DNA of 64,000 nt, from NCBI RefSeq assembly GCF_012516475.1, contig NZ_CP051217.1, forward strand, positions 1,364,001-1,428,000, written 5' to 3'. This DNA is from Parasphingorhabdus halotolerans. GTDB lineage: Bacteria > Pseudomonadota > Alphaproteobacteria > Sphingomonadales > Sphingomonadaceae. The translations under genes were made by a program, and so were the position numbers. The stretch's first letter is position 1; every line of letters starts with the position of its first letter. The notes under the pieces were generated by a model. That model did no database searches. It worked only from the letters and a program-made list of their open reading frames with translations, and was not told where the DNA came from. Positions 11,698-20,795 of this stretch are shown piece after piece.

Positions 11698-12618
11698 CTA
11701 AGCCTCCAACACCGTTGTCGCTCGGCGCTCACTGCGCCAAAGGAAAACACCACTTAGCAGGATCAAAGCCCCACCGATCAGCGCTACCCGATCAATTGCA
11801 TCACCAAAAACAGTTACGCTAAATATCGTTGCGATGATCAGTTGAATATAGACCAAAGGCGCAATTACCGCTGCCGTGGTCCGCATCGTCGCCATATAGA
11901 GCAGAAAATGGCAGCAGGTGGCGGTAATTGCTATAATACCGCATTTGATGACCACGCTCCAATCCGGCAGACCGGGCACGTACATGACATCAATCGTCCA
12001 ATGCCCGATCACGGCCGCGATGGTGAGAAATACCGACGCCCAGAACGCAATGTAAAATTGCGCTGCGAAGATTGAACGTTGAGTTGAAACCATCCGGTTT
12101 AATATGATCATCGATGACATGGCCACAGCCGCAATCAGGGGTAGAACGGCTACCCAGCCAAAGGCAGCGATATTGGGCCGAAGCATGATCAATACGCCGC
12201 CAAAAGCAACAATCGTCGCGATCCAGGTCGCCGGACGCATCTTCTCTTTTAGAAACCAGTCAGAGAACAACGCCGTTAGCATCGGATTGATAAAAGATAT
12301 CGCGACAGCATCCGCCAGCGGCATGACATAAATAGCTGAAAAGAACGTTATAGTGCCGACGGTCAATGCCAATCCTCTCGCCGCGTGCAACCAAGGTCGG
12401 TTAATCCGAAAACCACTCCGGCCCTCTTTCAGCCAAAGCAACAGCGCCAAGGCAATGGCTGCGATGGAAAAACGAAAGGCTGCAACTGCAGGCACAGGCC
12501 AGTCGCCGGCCATCGTCTTCACCAGAACATCGCCGAGCGGGAAACCGGTAAAGGCAACAAGTGCAAGCGTCACGCCGCTGCCCGGGAGGATAAATTTTTT
12601 GGTGTCCTGGATATTCAA
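11698..12618 (-). CDS. EamA/DMT family transporter
   Basis: A 306-residue inner membrane protein with about ten hydrophobic helices arranged as two EamA repeats (about residues 15-145 and 160-295). This family exports metabolites, amino acids or drugs; the substrate cannot be told. Typical segments are FRFSIAAIALALLLWL in repeat 1 and ITATCCHFLLYMATMRTTAAVIAPLVYIQLI in repeat 2. It is convergent with atpC and divergent from cpaF. A second family member lies at 22981-23901; the two share layout but are clearly different in sequence. Confidence 0.9.
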   Translation of the reverse strand: MNIQDTKKFILPGSGVTLALVAFTGFPLGDVLVKTMAGDWPVPAVAAFRFSIAAIALALLLWLKEGRSGFRINRPWLHAARGLALTVGTITFFSAIYVMPLADAVAISFINPMLTALFSDWFLKEKMRPATWIATIVAFGGVLIMLRPNIAAFGWVAVLPLIAAVAMSSMIILNRMVSTQRSIFAAQFYIAFWASVFLTIAAVIGHWTIDVMYVPGLPDWSVVIKCGIIAITATCCHFLLYMATMRTTAAVIAPLVYIQLIIATIFSVTVFGDAIDRVALIGGALILLSGVFLWRSERRATTVLEA

Positions 12619-12804
12619 CTGAGGAGATTCCGATTTGCTGTAAACCGTCTGATTGCAGCCTATCCTGCAAGATACAACCGGTAAAACATGCAGGATAGCT
12701 GCACATTTTTGGCAAATTGCTCGCTATTTGTTATCCGAACATTAACCATTTTCGTTGAAAAGAACCGCTGATCACTTGGAAACAACTATTTCCGGCGGAG
12801 AGAC

Positions 12805-14346
12805 ATGAGCGCATTTGGCAAGAAGAATGGACTAGGTGGCAACAGGCCATCTTTTGGTGTCGCAAAACCGATGAACGGCGGCGGTTCCAAAGGTTCCGAC
12901 AATAGTGAAACCGACAATAAGCACGGCTCAGAAGGCGGCGAGCAATTTCCGCCAATCGACTCCGTTCCGCTGCCAGGTGAACAGCAAAAAGCCGATAATC
13001 CCTCTCCCAAAGAAAGCGATGCGATGGCGCGGCTTTCCGAGCGCTCTCAGCCGCTCGCGGAAGCAGGCGACAAGGACGAGGGCTTTGGCGCTTCCGTTCA
13101 CAAAATCAAGGAACAAGTACTTCCCCGTTTGCTGGAACGGGTTGATCCCGAGGCTGCGGCAACGCTTAACAAGGAAGAGCTGACCGAAGAATTCCGCCCG
13201 ATAATCATGGAAGTGCTGACCGAGCTCAAACTGACATTGAACCGCCGCGAACAATTCGCGCTTGAAAAGGTTCTGGTTGATGAATTGCTCGGTTTCGGAC
13301 CGCTCGAAGAGCTTCTGCAAAACCCTGATATTTCGGATATCATGGTCAACGGCCCGGAACAGACATATATCGAGATCAAAGGTAAGCTCGAAATCGCGCC
13401 GATCCAGTTTCGCGATGAAGAGCATCTTTTCCAGATCGCACAGCGTATCGTGAACATGGTTGGCCGCCGGGTCGACCAAACCACGCCGCTTGCCGATGCG
13501 CGCCTTGCTGATGGCTCTCGTGTGAACGTTATTGTTCCGCCGCTCAGCCTTAAAGGCACCGCGATCTCAATTCGTAAATTCTCCGAAAAACCGATTACTC
13601 TCGATATGATGCAGGGCTTTGGTTCCATGTCCGTCCAGATGTGTACAGCGCTGAAAATCGCTGGTGCTTGCCGCTTCAATGTCGTCATTTCTGGCGGTAC
13701 GGGTTCTGGTAAGACGACGATGCTCAACGCCATGTCGAAAATGATCGATCCCGGCGAGCGCGTGTTGACGATTGAGGATGCCGCTGAGCTTCGCTTGCAG
13801 CAACCGCACTGGTTGCCGCTTGAGACCCGCCCTCCAAACCTGGAAGGTGAAGGCGCGATTACCATTGGCGATCTTGTGAAAAACGCCCTGCGCATGCGTC
13901 CCGACCGTATCATCCTCGGCGAGATTCGTGGCGCGGAGTGTTTCGATCTTCTGGCCGCCATGAACACGGGCCACGATGGCTCGATGTGTACACTCCACGC
14001 CAACTCTCCCCGTGAGTGCCTCGGTCGTATGGAAAACATGATCCTCATGGGTGACATCAAGATTCCGAAAGAGGCTATTTCACGGCAGATTGCTGAATCG
14101 GTTGACCTGATCGTTCAGGTGAAACGTTTGCGTGATGGTTCACGTCGCACTACCAATATCACCGAGGTCATCGGGATGGAGGGCGATGTTATCGTGACCC
14201 AGGAATTGTTCAAATATCAATATATCGATGAAGATGCCGACGGCAAGATTATTGGTGAATATCAATCAGCTGGACTGCGCCCCTATACCCTAGATAAAGC
14301 GCGCCAATATGGCTTTGATCAGCCATTGCTAGAGGCTTGTCTCTAG
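12805..14346 (+). CDS. cpaF: CpaF/TadA secretion ATPase of the Flp pilus system
   Basis: A 513-residue hexameric ATPase that powers Tad/Flp pilus assembly. Residues 1-95 are low-complexity and charged (Gly, Ser, Asp, Pro), as in other alphaproteobacterial CpaF proteins. The N-terminal subdomain follows at about 100-280. The catalytic core has Walker A GGTGSGKTT (297-305), Asp/His boxes, Walker B RIILGEIRG (368-376) and TLHAN (396-400). None of the other tad/cpa genes is adjacent; neighbours are a transporter and the valine operon. The promoter must lie in the 186 bases shared with the divergent transporter. Confidence 0.93.
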   Translation: MSAFGKKNGLGGNRPSFGVAKPMNGGGSKGSDNSETDNKHGSEGGEQFPPIDSVPLPGEQQKADNPSPKESDAMARLSERSQPLAEAGDKDEGFGASVHKIKEQVLPRLLERVDPEAAATLNKEELTEEFRPIIMEVLTELKLTLNRREQFALEKVLVDELLGFGPLEELLQNPDISDIMVNGPEQTYIEIKGKLEIAPIQFRDEEHLFQIAQRIVNMVGRRVDQTTPLADARLADGSRVNVIVPPLSLKGTAISIRKFSEKPITLDMMQGFGSMSVQMCTALKIAGACRFNVVISGGTGSGKTTMLNAMSKMIDPGERVLTIEDAAELRLQQPHWLPLETRPPNLEGEGAITIGDLVKNALRMRPDRIILGEIRGAECFDLLAAMNTGHDGSMCTLHANSPRECLGRMENMILMGDIKIPKEAISRQIAESVDLIVQVKRLRDGSRRTTNITEVIGMEGDVIVTQELFKYQYIDEDADGKIIGEYQSAGLRPYTLDKARQYGFDQPLLEACL

Positions 14347-14355
14347 GCGGCGGTT

Positions 14356-14553
14356 TTATTCGGTCGAGATGAGGCCGGTTCCAAGCGCCACTGATATGCC
14401 GAAAACGAGCAGCGCCATAGCGGTGACAAATGACCACGGCATAAAGCCGACTTTGTCGATATCCTTGCGATTATTCCGTCTGCGATTTCCTATTTCGGAA
14501 ATAACGGCAACGCCCGCTGATACAGAGCACACGATCATCCATGTCGGCAACAT
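14356..14553 (-). CDS. Small two-helix membrane protein
   Basis: 65 residues: a short N-terminal hydrophobic helix (about 3-20), a basic loop with RRRNNRKD, and a second helix (about 38-60). The start lies six bases after the mmsB stop, so it is probably co-transcribed and translationally coupled with the valine genes. It resembles small membrane proteins with an uncharacterised N-tail, and I do not recognise it. It converges on cpaF with only nine bases between stops. The gene call rests on position and hydropathy. Confidence 0.5.
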   Translation of the reverse strand: MLPTWMIVCSVSAGVAVISEIGNRRRNNRKDIDKVGFMPWSFVTAMALLVFGISVALGTGLISTE

Positions 14554-14559
14554 AGGGCT

Positions 14560-15441
14560 TTAGCTGTTGCCGAGCATATTTATGATACCGGAAAAATCCA
14601 TACCGCCCTGTTCGTTGGTTTCGGCATATTGCTCGTAAAGCTTGGCGGCTGCTGCGCCCATCGGGACTTCAGCGCCTGCGCTTGCCGCTGCCTCCATCGC
14701 AAGCCGCAAATCCTTGAGCATCAAAGCAGCAGCAAATCCGCCTGTATAACCATTGTCTGCCGGACTTTGCGGACCAACGCCGGGAACCGGGCAATAGCTG
14801 GTCATCGACCAATTCTGACCAGATGCTTTGGAAGAAATATCGTAGAACGTCTGGAGATTGAGGCCCAGCTTCTCGGCCATTTTAAAAGTCTCGCAGGTAG
14901 CGATCATGGATGCGCCGAGCAGCATATTGTTGCAGATTTTAGCCGCCTGCCCCGCGCCACTGTCGCCAGCGTGGATAACGGCCTTGCCCATATCTGACAG
15001 GATCGGCTCGGCGCGTTTGAAGGCTTCTTCGCTGCCGCCAACCATGAATGTCAGCGTACCGGCATTAGCAGCCGCAATGCCGCCTGAAACGGGCGCATCA
15101 ACCGGCAATATGCCTTTGGCTTTGGCCATTTCGGCGACATCGCGCGCGCTATCGACGTCGATGGTGGAGCAATCCAGCACCAGCGTTCCCGGTCCTGCGT
15201 TAATCACAACATCATTGGCATAAACCGAACGCACATGCTTGCCCGCAGGCAGCATGGTGACCACCGCTTCCATATGCTTCACTGCATCAGCTGCGTCGCT
15301 AACCGGATGGCATCCCGCCGCACCTGCTTTGGCCAACGCTTCGCCGGACAAGTCAAAAGCATGAACCTCGTGCCCTGCTTTTGCCAGATTAGCGGCCATT
15401 CCGCCGCCCATATTGCCCAGTCCGATAAATCCGATTTTCAT
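14560..15441 (-). CDS. mmsB: 3-hydroxyisobutyrate dehydrogenase
   Basis: 293 residues from the ATG at 15441, which follows the hydratase stop by two bases and has GGAAGGGGCG upstream; the longer frame overlaps the preceding gene. The N-terminal Rossmann motif reads GFIGLGNMGGGMA. The substrate signature DAPVSGGIAAANAGTL and the catalytic lysine segment GAGQAAKICNN near residue 170 are both present. It oxidises 3-hydroxyisobutyrate to methylmalonate semialdehyde with NAD+ in valine breakdown; MmsA, encoded at the other end of the cluster, takes the product. Confidence 0.95.
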   Translation of the reverse strand: MKIGFIGLGNMGGGMAANLAKAGHEVHAFDLSGEALAKAGAAGCHPVSDAADAVKHMEAVVTMLPAGKHVRSVYANDVVINAGPGTLVLDCSTIDVDSARDVAEMAKAKGILPVDAPVSGGIAAANAGTLTFMVGGSEEAFKRAEPILSDMGKAVIHAGDSGAGQAAKICNNMLLGASMIATCETFKMAEKLGLNLQTFYDISSKASGQNWSMTSYCPVPGVGPQSPADNGYTGGFAAALMLKDLRLAMEAAASAGAEVPMGAAAAKLYEQYAETNEQGGMDFSGIINMLGNS

Positions 15442-15443
15442 TT

Positions 15444-16226
15444 TTAGCGCCCCTTCCAATTGCCTTCACGCTTCTCGATAAAGGCCGCCATGCCCTCTTT
15501 CTTATCCTCGGTCGCCGTCAAAATCTGGAACAGCCGTCGCTCATGCAGCAACCCCTGGTCGAGCATGGTTTCAAAGGCGGCGTTCACCATCTCCTTATTC
15601 ACTTGCACGGCCATGGGCGGCATGGAAGCTATCGCAGCAGCAGCTTTCACGGCTTCGTCAATCAATTCAGTCAGCGGCACCACCCGCGCCACCAATCCCG
15701 AACGCTCAGCTTCTTCGGCATCCATCATCCGGCCGGTCAGGCACATATCCATCGATTTGGATTTACCTACAGCACGCGTAAGCCGCTGTGACCCGCCCAT
15801 ACCCGGCGCAACGCCAAGCTTGATTTCCGGTTGTCCGAATTTGGCGTTATCGCTAGCAATGATGAAATCCGCCATCATCGCGAGTTCACACCCGCCCCCG
15901 AGCGCAAAACCGTTCACCGCCGCGATCCAGGGCTTGCGGGTCGTTTTTACAATCTGGCTGGTCCATTTGGAGAAGAAATCTTCCAGATAGAAATCAGCCG
16001 CAGCCTTGTCATACATTTCCTTAATGTCCGCACCCGCCGCAAAAGCCTTGTCACCACTACCGGTCAGGACAGCACAGCGCTGGCCATCATCCCCCTCATA
16101 GGCGGCAAAGGCGTCGATCAACTCATCCAGCACCTGACTGTTGAGCGCATTCAGCGCCTTGGGCCGATTGAGCGTAATCAGCGTTACCGCACCACGTTGC
16201 TCTACCAATATTGTTTCGTAACTCAT
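15444..16226 (-). CDS. Enoyl-CoA hydratase (crotonase family)
   Basis: A 260-residue crotonase-fold hydratase. It has the oxyanion-hole segments [10 protein letters not shown] and [17 protein letters not shown], plus the catalytic glutamates in [15 protein letters not shown], as in classical hydratases. In this cluster the likely substrate is methacrylyl-CoA, giving 3-hydroxyisobutyryl-CoA, though general short-chain enoyl-CoA activity is equally possible. It lies 12 bases after the hydrolase gene and 2 bases before mmsB, so it is in the operon. Full length. Confidence 0.93.
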   Translation of the reverse strand: MSYETILVEQRGAVTLITLNRPKALNALNSQVLDELIDAFAAYEGDDGQRCAVLTGSGDKAFAAGADIKEMYDKAAADFYLEDFFSKWTSQIVKTTRKPWIAAVNGFALGGGCELAMMADFIIASDNAKFGQPEIKLGVAPGMGGSQRLTRAVGKSKSMDMCLTGRMMDAEEAERSGLVARVVPLTELIDEAVKAAAAIASMPPMAVQVNKEMVNAAFETMLDQGLLHERRLFQILTATEDKKEGMAAFIEKREGNWKGR

Positions 16227-16238
16227 GATATGTTCCTT

Positions 16239-17285
16239 TTAAGCCAGTGGCTCCCACTCTTCCCCATCAGGAAGCGAAGCAAATATTTCGTCGATTAATG
16301 CATCGCTGGTTTCTTGCGGCGTTGCAGGATTCCATTTCGGATCATTATCCTTATCCACAATAAGCGCCCGTACCCCCTCCAGAAAGTCGTGCCGCACAAG
16401 CACATGATAGCCGATGCGATATTCATTACGCATCTCGTCGGCAAATGTCTCCATCGCCGCGCCTTCTTTCAGTTGCCGCAAAGCGACCTTGCAGGTTTGC
16501 GGGCTTTTCGTGCCCAAAGTGTCGCGCTCTTTATCAGCCCATTCCGATCCCTCGGCTTCCAGATCAGCGAGAATTTCTTCATAGTCATCAGAGGCAAAAA
16601 GACGGTCGATCTTGTCCAGGTTTTTGACAATACGCGCTTCCGGCGGGGTATCGGATAACTGTCCCAATATACCTTCAATCCGGTCGGGTTTTTCGGCAAT
16701 GCGCTCCTTTGCTTCTTGCAACGCTTCCGATGGCAGATAGTGGGTGGCAATCCCCACCTCCTTGCACTCCGCACCGTCGAGACGCGCTCCGGTGAGTGCC
16801 AGAAACTGACCCAATCGCCCTTCCAGCCGCGATAGATACCAGCCTCCGCCAACGTCCGGAAACAATCCGATTCCCGTTTCAGGCATGGCAAACCGGGTAT
16901 TTTCGGTCGCGACACGATACTTGGCTGGTTGCGATATACCGACGCCACCGCCCATCGTGATCCCGTCCATGAAAGCGACCACCGGTTTGGGATATTCGAA
17001 CAGCAGATGGTTGAGCTGATATTCCTTGTAGAAAAATTCGCGGCCTTCTTTTCCGTCATTCATTCCAGATTCGCGGAGCATGGCGATGTCGCCGCCCGCA
17101 CAGAAACCCCTGCCTTCGCTATGATCAATGATGATCGCGTCCACGCTATCGTCGTCTTTCCATTCCAACAGCACGTCTGTCATCGCCATGCACATTTCAA
17201 GGTTAAGTGAATGGATAACCTTTGGCCGATTCAGGCTGATATGGCCGACACGCCCGGATTTCCGGATAATTAGATCTTCGGTCAT
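16239..17285 (-). CDS. 3-hydroxyisobutyryl-CoA hydrolase
   Basis: A 348-residue crotonase-superfamily protein. It has the HIBCH pattern GRGFCAGGDIAML, FMDGITMGGGVGIS and RFAMPETGIGLFPDVGGGWYLSRL, then the longer C-terminal domain that separates hydrolases from hydratases. It releases CoA from 3-hydroxyisobutyryl-CoA, the step peculiar to valine catabolism that lets the free acid reach MmsB. It sits between the acyl-CoA dehydrogenase (34 bases upstream) and the hydratase. No damage seen. Confidence 0.93.
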   Translation of the reverse strand: MTEDLIIRKSGRVGHISLNRPKVIHSLNLEMCMAMTDVLLEWKDDDSVDAIIIDHSEGRGFCAGGDIAMLRESGMNDGKEGREFFYKEYQLNHLLFEYPKPVVAFMDGITMGGGVGISQPAKYRVATENTRFAMPETGIGLFPDVGGGWYLSRLEGRLGQFLALTGARLDGAECKEVGIATHYLPSEALQEAKERIAEKPDRIEGILGQLSDTPPEARIVKNLDKIDRLFASDDYEEILADLEAEGSEWADKERDTLGTKSPQTCKVALRQLKEGAAMETFADEMRNEYRIGYHVLVRHDFLEGVRALIVDKDNDPKWNPATPQETSDALIDEIFASLPDGEEWEPLA

Positions 17286-17319
17286 TTTTCTTTTCGAATC
17301 CTGTTTTTACAAGCTACGA

Positions 17320-18462
17320 CTACTGCCGCAACATCTCACGCGATACAATCATGCGCATGACCTGGTTCGTGCCCTCGAGGATCGAGTGCACCCGCAAATC
17401 GCGCCAGAACCGCTCGATAGGATAGTCCTGCAAATAGCCGTAACCGCCAAACAGTTGGAGCGCGTCGTTTACAATTTTCGATCCATTGTCGGTCGCCAGC
17501 CGCTTGGCCATGGCCGCAAATTTTGTTTTATCAGGTGCGCCTTCAGTCACTTTGGCGGCAGCCAGATAGAGCAATGCGCGCGCGGCCTCCAGATCGGTGG
17601 CCATATCGGCCAGCATGAACTGGGTATTCTGGAAGTCGGATATCGCCTTGCCGAATTGCTTGCGCTCTTTGGTATAGTTTACAGCTTCATCGAGACAGCG
17701 CTGCGCTCCGCCTAGCGAACAGGCGCCAATGTTGAGCCTTCCGCCGTCCAGACCGGCCATCGCAATGCGGAACCCTTCCCCTTCATCACCAACGCGATTT
17801 TCGATCGGAACATGCACATTGTCGAAATTCACCTGCGCCGTGGGCTGGGAATGCCAGCCAAGCTTCTTCTCATTCGCTCCGAATGAAACGCCTTCCATAT
17901 CCCTTTCTATCACCAGACAAGTCACGCCCTTTGCGCCGTCATCCGACGTGCGCGTCATAGTGACATAAATTTCATTCTCGCCGCCGCCAGAGATAAATTG
18001 CTTGGAGCCGTTGACGACATAATGATCGCCGTCCCGGACCGCCTTGGTTTTGAGCGATGCCGCATCCGAACCGGCACCCGCCTCGGTCAGGCAGTAGCTG
18101 GCGATTTTTTCCATGGAGACCAGATCGGTCAGATATTTGTCTTTCACCGGCTGCGAGCCGAACGTGTCGATCATCCACGCCGCCATATTGTGGATTGAAA
18201 TAAAGGCACTGGTTGACGGACAGCCATAGGCCATCGCCTCCATGATGATCGCGCTTTCGAGCCGTCCAAGTCCGATTCCACCCGATTCCTCGGACACATA
18301 AATTCCCCCGAAACCCAGGTCAGCGCTTTGCTTGATTACATCACGCGGGAAAATATGGTCCTCATCCCACTGCGCAGCGTGGGGTGTAATCGCATCAGCG
18401 GTGAATTTCTGGGCCATTTCCTGAATGGCAAGCTGGTCTTCGTTCAGGGAAAATTGGGTCAT
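17320..18462 (-). CDS. Acyl-CoA dehydrogenase, probably isobutyryl-CoA dehydrogenase
   Basis: A 380-residue FAD flavoprotein with the full three-domain acyl-CoA dehydrogenase layout. Signatures are CLTEAGAGSDAASLKTKA (FAD/substrate contact), QLFGGYGYLQDYPIERFWRD, and the C-terminal ILEGTNQ containing the catalytic glutamate, residue 363. Placement with HIBCH, hydratase and mmsA/mmsB points to isobutyryl-CoA or another branched-chain substrate. The start codon overlaps the stop of the upstream dipeptidase gene in an ATGA (18459-18462), so the two are translationally coupled. Confidence 0.92.
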   Translation of the reverse strand: MTQFSLNEDQLAIQEMAQKFTADAITPHAAQWDEDHIFPRDVIKQSADLGFGGIYVSEESGGIGLGRLESAIIMEAMAYGCPSTSAFISIHNMAAWMIDTFGSQPVKDKYLTDLVSMEKIASYCLTEAGAGSDAASLKTKAVRDGDHYVVNGSKQFISGGGENEIYVTMTRTSDDGAKGVTCLVIERDMEGVSFGANEKKLGWHSQPTAQVNFDNVHVPIENRVGDEGEGFRIAMAGLDGGRLNIGACSLGGAQRCLDEAVNYTKERKQFGKAISDFQNTQFMLADMATDLEAARALLYLAAAKVTEGAPDKTKFAAMAKRLATDNGSKIVNDALQLFGGYGYLQDYPIERFWRDLRVHSILEGTNQVMRMIVSREMLRQ

Positions 18463-19706
18463 AGTCCGTTCTTGTTCTTGGCCATATTTGCGGCGGTTGA
18501 TTCGACGCCCCGCAATACCCGCAGGACATTGCCCCGCGCAATCTTTGTAAGATCAGCGGCACTATATCCCCGGCTTGCCAATTCGGCAAAGAGCACGGGA
18601 TAGGTCGAGACATCACCTAGATCATCGGGGGTGAAGGTGATGCCGTCATAATCTCCGCCGATACCGATATGATCAATCCCTGCGATATCGCGGATGTGAT
18701 CAATATGATCGGCGACATCCTTCGCGGTTGCCGGCGGCATCGGGTTGGCGGAATTCCAATTGGTCATCCAGACTTCGCGATCCGCAACGCTTCCTGGAAA
18801 TAATGCCGCTGCCCGCGCTTCCTCGGCTTTTTGGGCGGCATCCCAATCCCGGTTTTTAGCATTGATATAGGATGGCACGAAAGTCACCATCACCACTCCG
18901 CCATTGGCGGGCAGACGCTTGAGCACCGGATCAGGCACATTGCGCGGATGCCTGGTCACCGCATCAGCCGAGCTGTGGCTGAAAATGACCGGCGCCTTCG
19001 TTGCATCCAGCGCGTCATTCATTGTGGCTTCCGAAACATGGCTGATATCCACGATCATCCCAAGCCGGTTCATTTCCTGCACCACTGAAACACCGAATTC
19101 GGACAATCCATCGCCTTTGGGTGCGTCGGTCGCGCTGTCGGCCCAATCGAGGGTTTTCCAATGTGTCAGCGTCATATAACGCGCGCCGAGCGTGTAGGTC
19201 TGTCGCAATACCGCGAGCGAATTACCAATCGAATGCCCGCCTTCCATGCCAATAAGCGAGGCGATCCGGCCGTTTTTCTGCGCAGCGTCAATATCGGCAG
19301 CATTCAATGCAAGTTGCAGATCAGCGGGATATTTTTCGATCAGCCGGTGAACAATATCAATCTGCTCAATCACCTTTTGAACAGCTTCATATTTGGGCAA
19401 TTCGGGATCGATCCAGACCGACCAGAACTGTCCGCCCACTTTACCCATGCGGAGCCGCGCGATATCGGTGTGCATCGGCTTTGGTTTGGTTCCCGGACTA
19501 GGCAACGTGTTGCGGAAATCAAATTTGGAAAAATCGCTGTCAAACCGTTCGGCAATTTGTTCCGGCACATCATTATGCCCATCAATGACCGGGCTTTTCG
19601 CGAGTACTTGCTGAGCGAGCTGTTCCGGGGTTTGTGCCTGGACCGGTGCGGCACCCAGAACGGCTATCGCGATGGTCAGGCTGTATAAGAGTTTTTTTGT
19701 TTTCAT
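18459..19706 (-). CDS. Secreted M19 membrane (renal) dipeptidase
   Basis: About 415 residues with a signal peptide (LLYSLTIAIAVLGAAPVQAQ). The M19 metal site is visible: DGHNDVP near the N-terminus, the glutamate in IGMEGGHSIGN, the histidines in VDISHVS and IFSHSSADAV, and the C-terminal IGIGGDYDGI. The family hydrolyses dipeptides, including some with D-residues, so it could recycle wall-derived or external peptides in the periplasm. The ATG at 19706 is chosen over a TTG two codons earlier. It is wedged inside the valine cluster, coupled by ATGA to the acyl-CoA dehydrogenase downstream and only 11 bases after the deacetylase gene. Confidence 0.92.
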   Translation of the reverse strand: MKTKKLLYSLTIAIAVLGAAPVQAQTPEQLAQQVLAKSPVIDGHNDVPEQIAERFDSDFSKFDFRNTLPSPGTKPKPMHTDIARLRMGKVGGQFWSVWIDPELPKYEAVQKVIEQIDIVHRLIEKYPADLQLALNAADIDAAQKNGRIASLIGMEGGHSIGNSLAVLRQTYTLGARYMTLTHWKTLDWADSATDAPKGDGLSEFGVSVVQEMNRLGMIVDISHVSEATMNDALDATKAPVIFSHSSADAVTRHPRNVPDPVLKRLPANGGVVMVTFVPSYINAKNRDWDAAQKAEEARAAALFPGSVADREVWMTNWNSANPMPPATAKDVADHIDHIRDIAGIDHIGIGGDYDGITFTPDDLGDVSTYPVLFAELASRGYSAADLTKIARGNVLRVLRGVESTAANMAKNKNGL

Positions 19707-19717
19707 GGCCAAAAGAC

Positions 19718-20698
19718 CTACTCGTGCAACACCCTCTCGGCAAATAGCTTTTTTGCTACTTTTTGATCATTGCGTTCATACCAGCGATTACTGACTTTTC
19801 GCTCCGCCGCCAGCATCTGGGTACGGGTGCCGTCAGCAAATTCTACATCCGGTTCCATAAAAGCAATCGGATCGCGATAGGCTTCATCAGCAGAAACAAT
19901 GATCCAGCCGTCTTTTTTGAGCGCTTCGGCCAGATCATCGACAAACATTGCGGCCAAGTCGGTTTCGTGAAGCAGAATCATCTGCACTGGCGCGCGGCCC
20001 AATGTCCGGCGCGCCAGATCATCAGAAAAATTGGCAGACTGGACATAGGATTCAACAAACAGATCCCGGAGCGCATTCCAATCGATCAACTTACCAGATT
20101 TCGAGGCCGCCAGTGCAAGGTCCTCCATGTACCAGTCTGATGCGTCGATCGTAACATAGCCATTCATCAGACCGCGCTGTTTGAGGGCTTTGCGAACGGC
20201 ATTGCGTTTCGCCTTGTCTTTGCTGCCCTCATCCAGATGCGGAAATCGGAACCAGGGACGGAAATTAGGTTTACCCTCCAGCCATTCCGCAGCCTCATCA
20301 ACATCGGCCAGAAACTTCTCGACCGAGGTGGAAGCTAATTTGCTGTGATGGGCGGTGTGATTGGCCAGCACATGGCCCGCTTTCGCATAAGCCATGACGA
20401 TCTCTGCATCATGGTCGCTAGGTGTAATGCGTCCCGGATTGATGAAGAAAGCAGCCTGCTCAATGCCAGCGGTTTCGAGAGCTTCTATGAGCAGCTCATG
20501 CCGCTCGTCCTTCTCCAGAAAAGCTCCTGCCCCGCGCGGTGTATCATCAAAACTAAAAGCAATGCGTTTGTCGGATTGAACCGTCGGATCTGCGGCGGCT
20601 ATCGGTTCCTGAGCAGGCGCAGCAAAACGCGGTGCGGCATAGAGAAACCCGACCAGCAGCAAAAGCAATAGTAATCCGCGAGGTGACAACGCGATCAT
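19718..20698 (-). CDS. Polysaccharide deacetylase (NodB-fold), membrane-anchored or secreted
   Basis: 326 residues with an N-terminal hydrophobic anchor or signal (LLLLLLLVGFLYAAP). The carbohydrate esterase 4 domain carries motif 1 FSFDDTPRG, motif 2 NHTAHHSK (metal histidines) and the motif 3-like RFPHLDEG. CE4 enzymes remove N- or O-acetyl groups from peptidoglycan, chitin-like or other glycans; which one is not readable here. It belongs to the same transcription unit as the dipeptidase, with 11 bases between them. A joint envelope or peptide-scavenging role is possible but is only inference. Confidence 0.88.
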   Translation of the reverse strand: MIALSPRGLLLLLLLVGFLYAAPRFAAPAQEPIAAADPTVQSDKRIAFSFDDTPRGAGAFLEKDERHELLIEALETAGIEQAAFFINPGRITPSDHDAEIVMAYAKAGHVLANHTAHHSKLASTSVEKFLADVDEAAEWLEGKPNFRPWFRFPHLDEGSKDKAKRNAVRKALKQRGLMNGYVTIDASDWYMEDLALAASKSGKLIDWNALRDLFVESYVQSANFSDDLARRTLGRAPVQMILLHETDLAAMFVDDLAEALKKDGWIIVSADEAYRDPIAFMEPDVEFADGTRTQMLAAERKVSNRWYERNDQKVAKKLFAERVLHE

Positions 20699-20795
20699 GG
20701 CATCCTTGTCCTACGCAATCCGCGAATTTGCTACGCTATTAACCTTTCTGTCCTAGATTGAGACTGAACCTGATGCCCAACCTAAAGTTGGAAAA

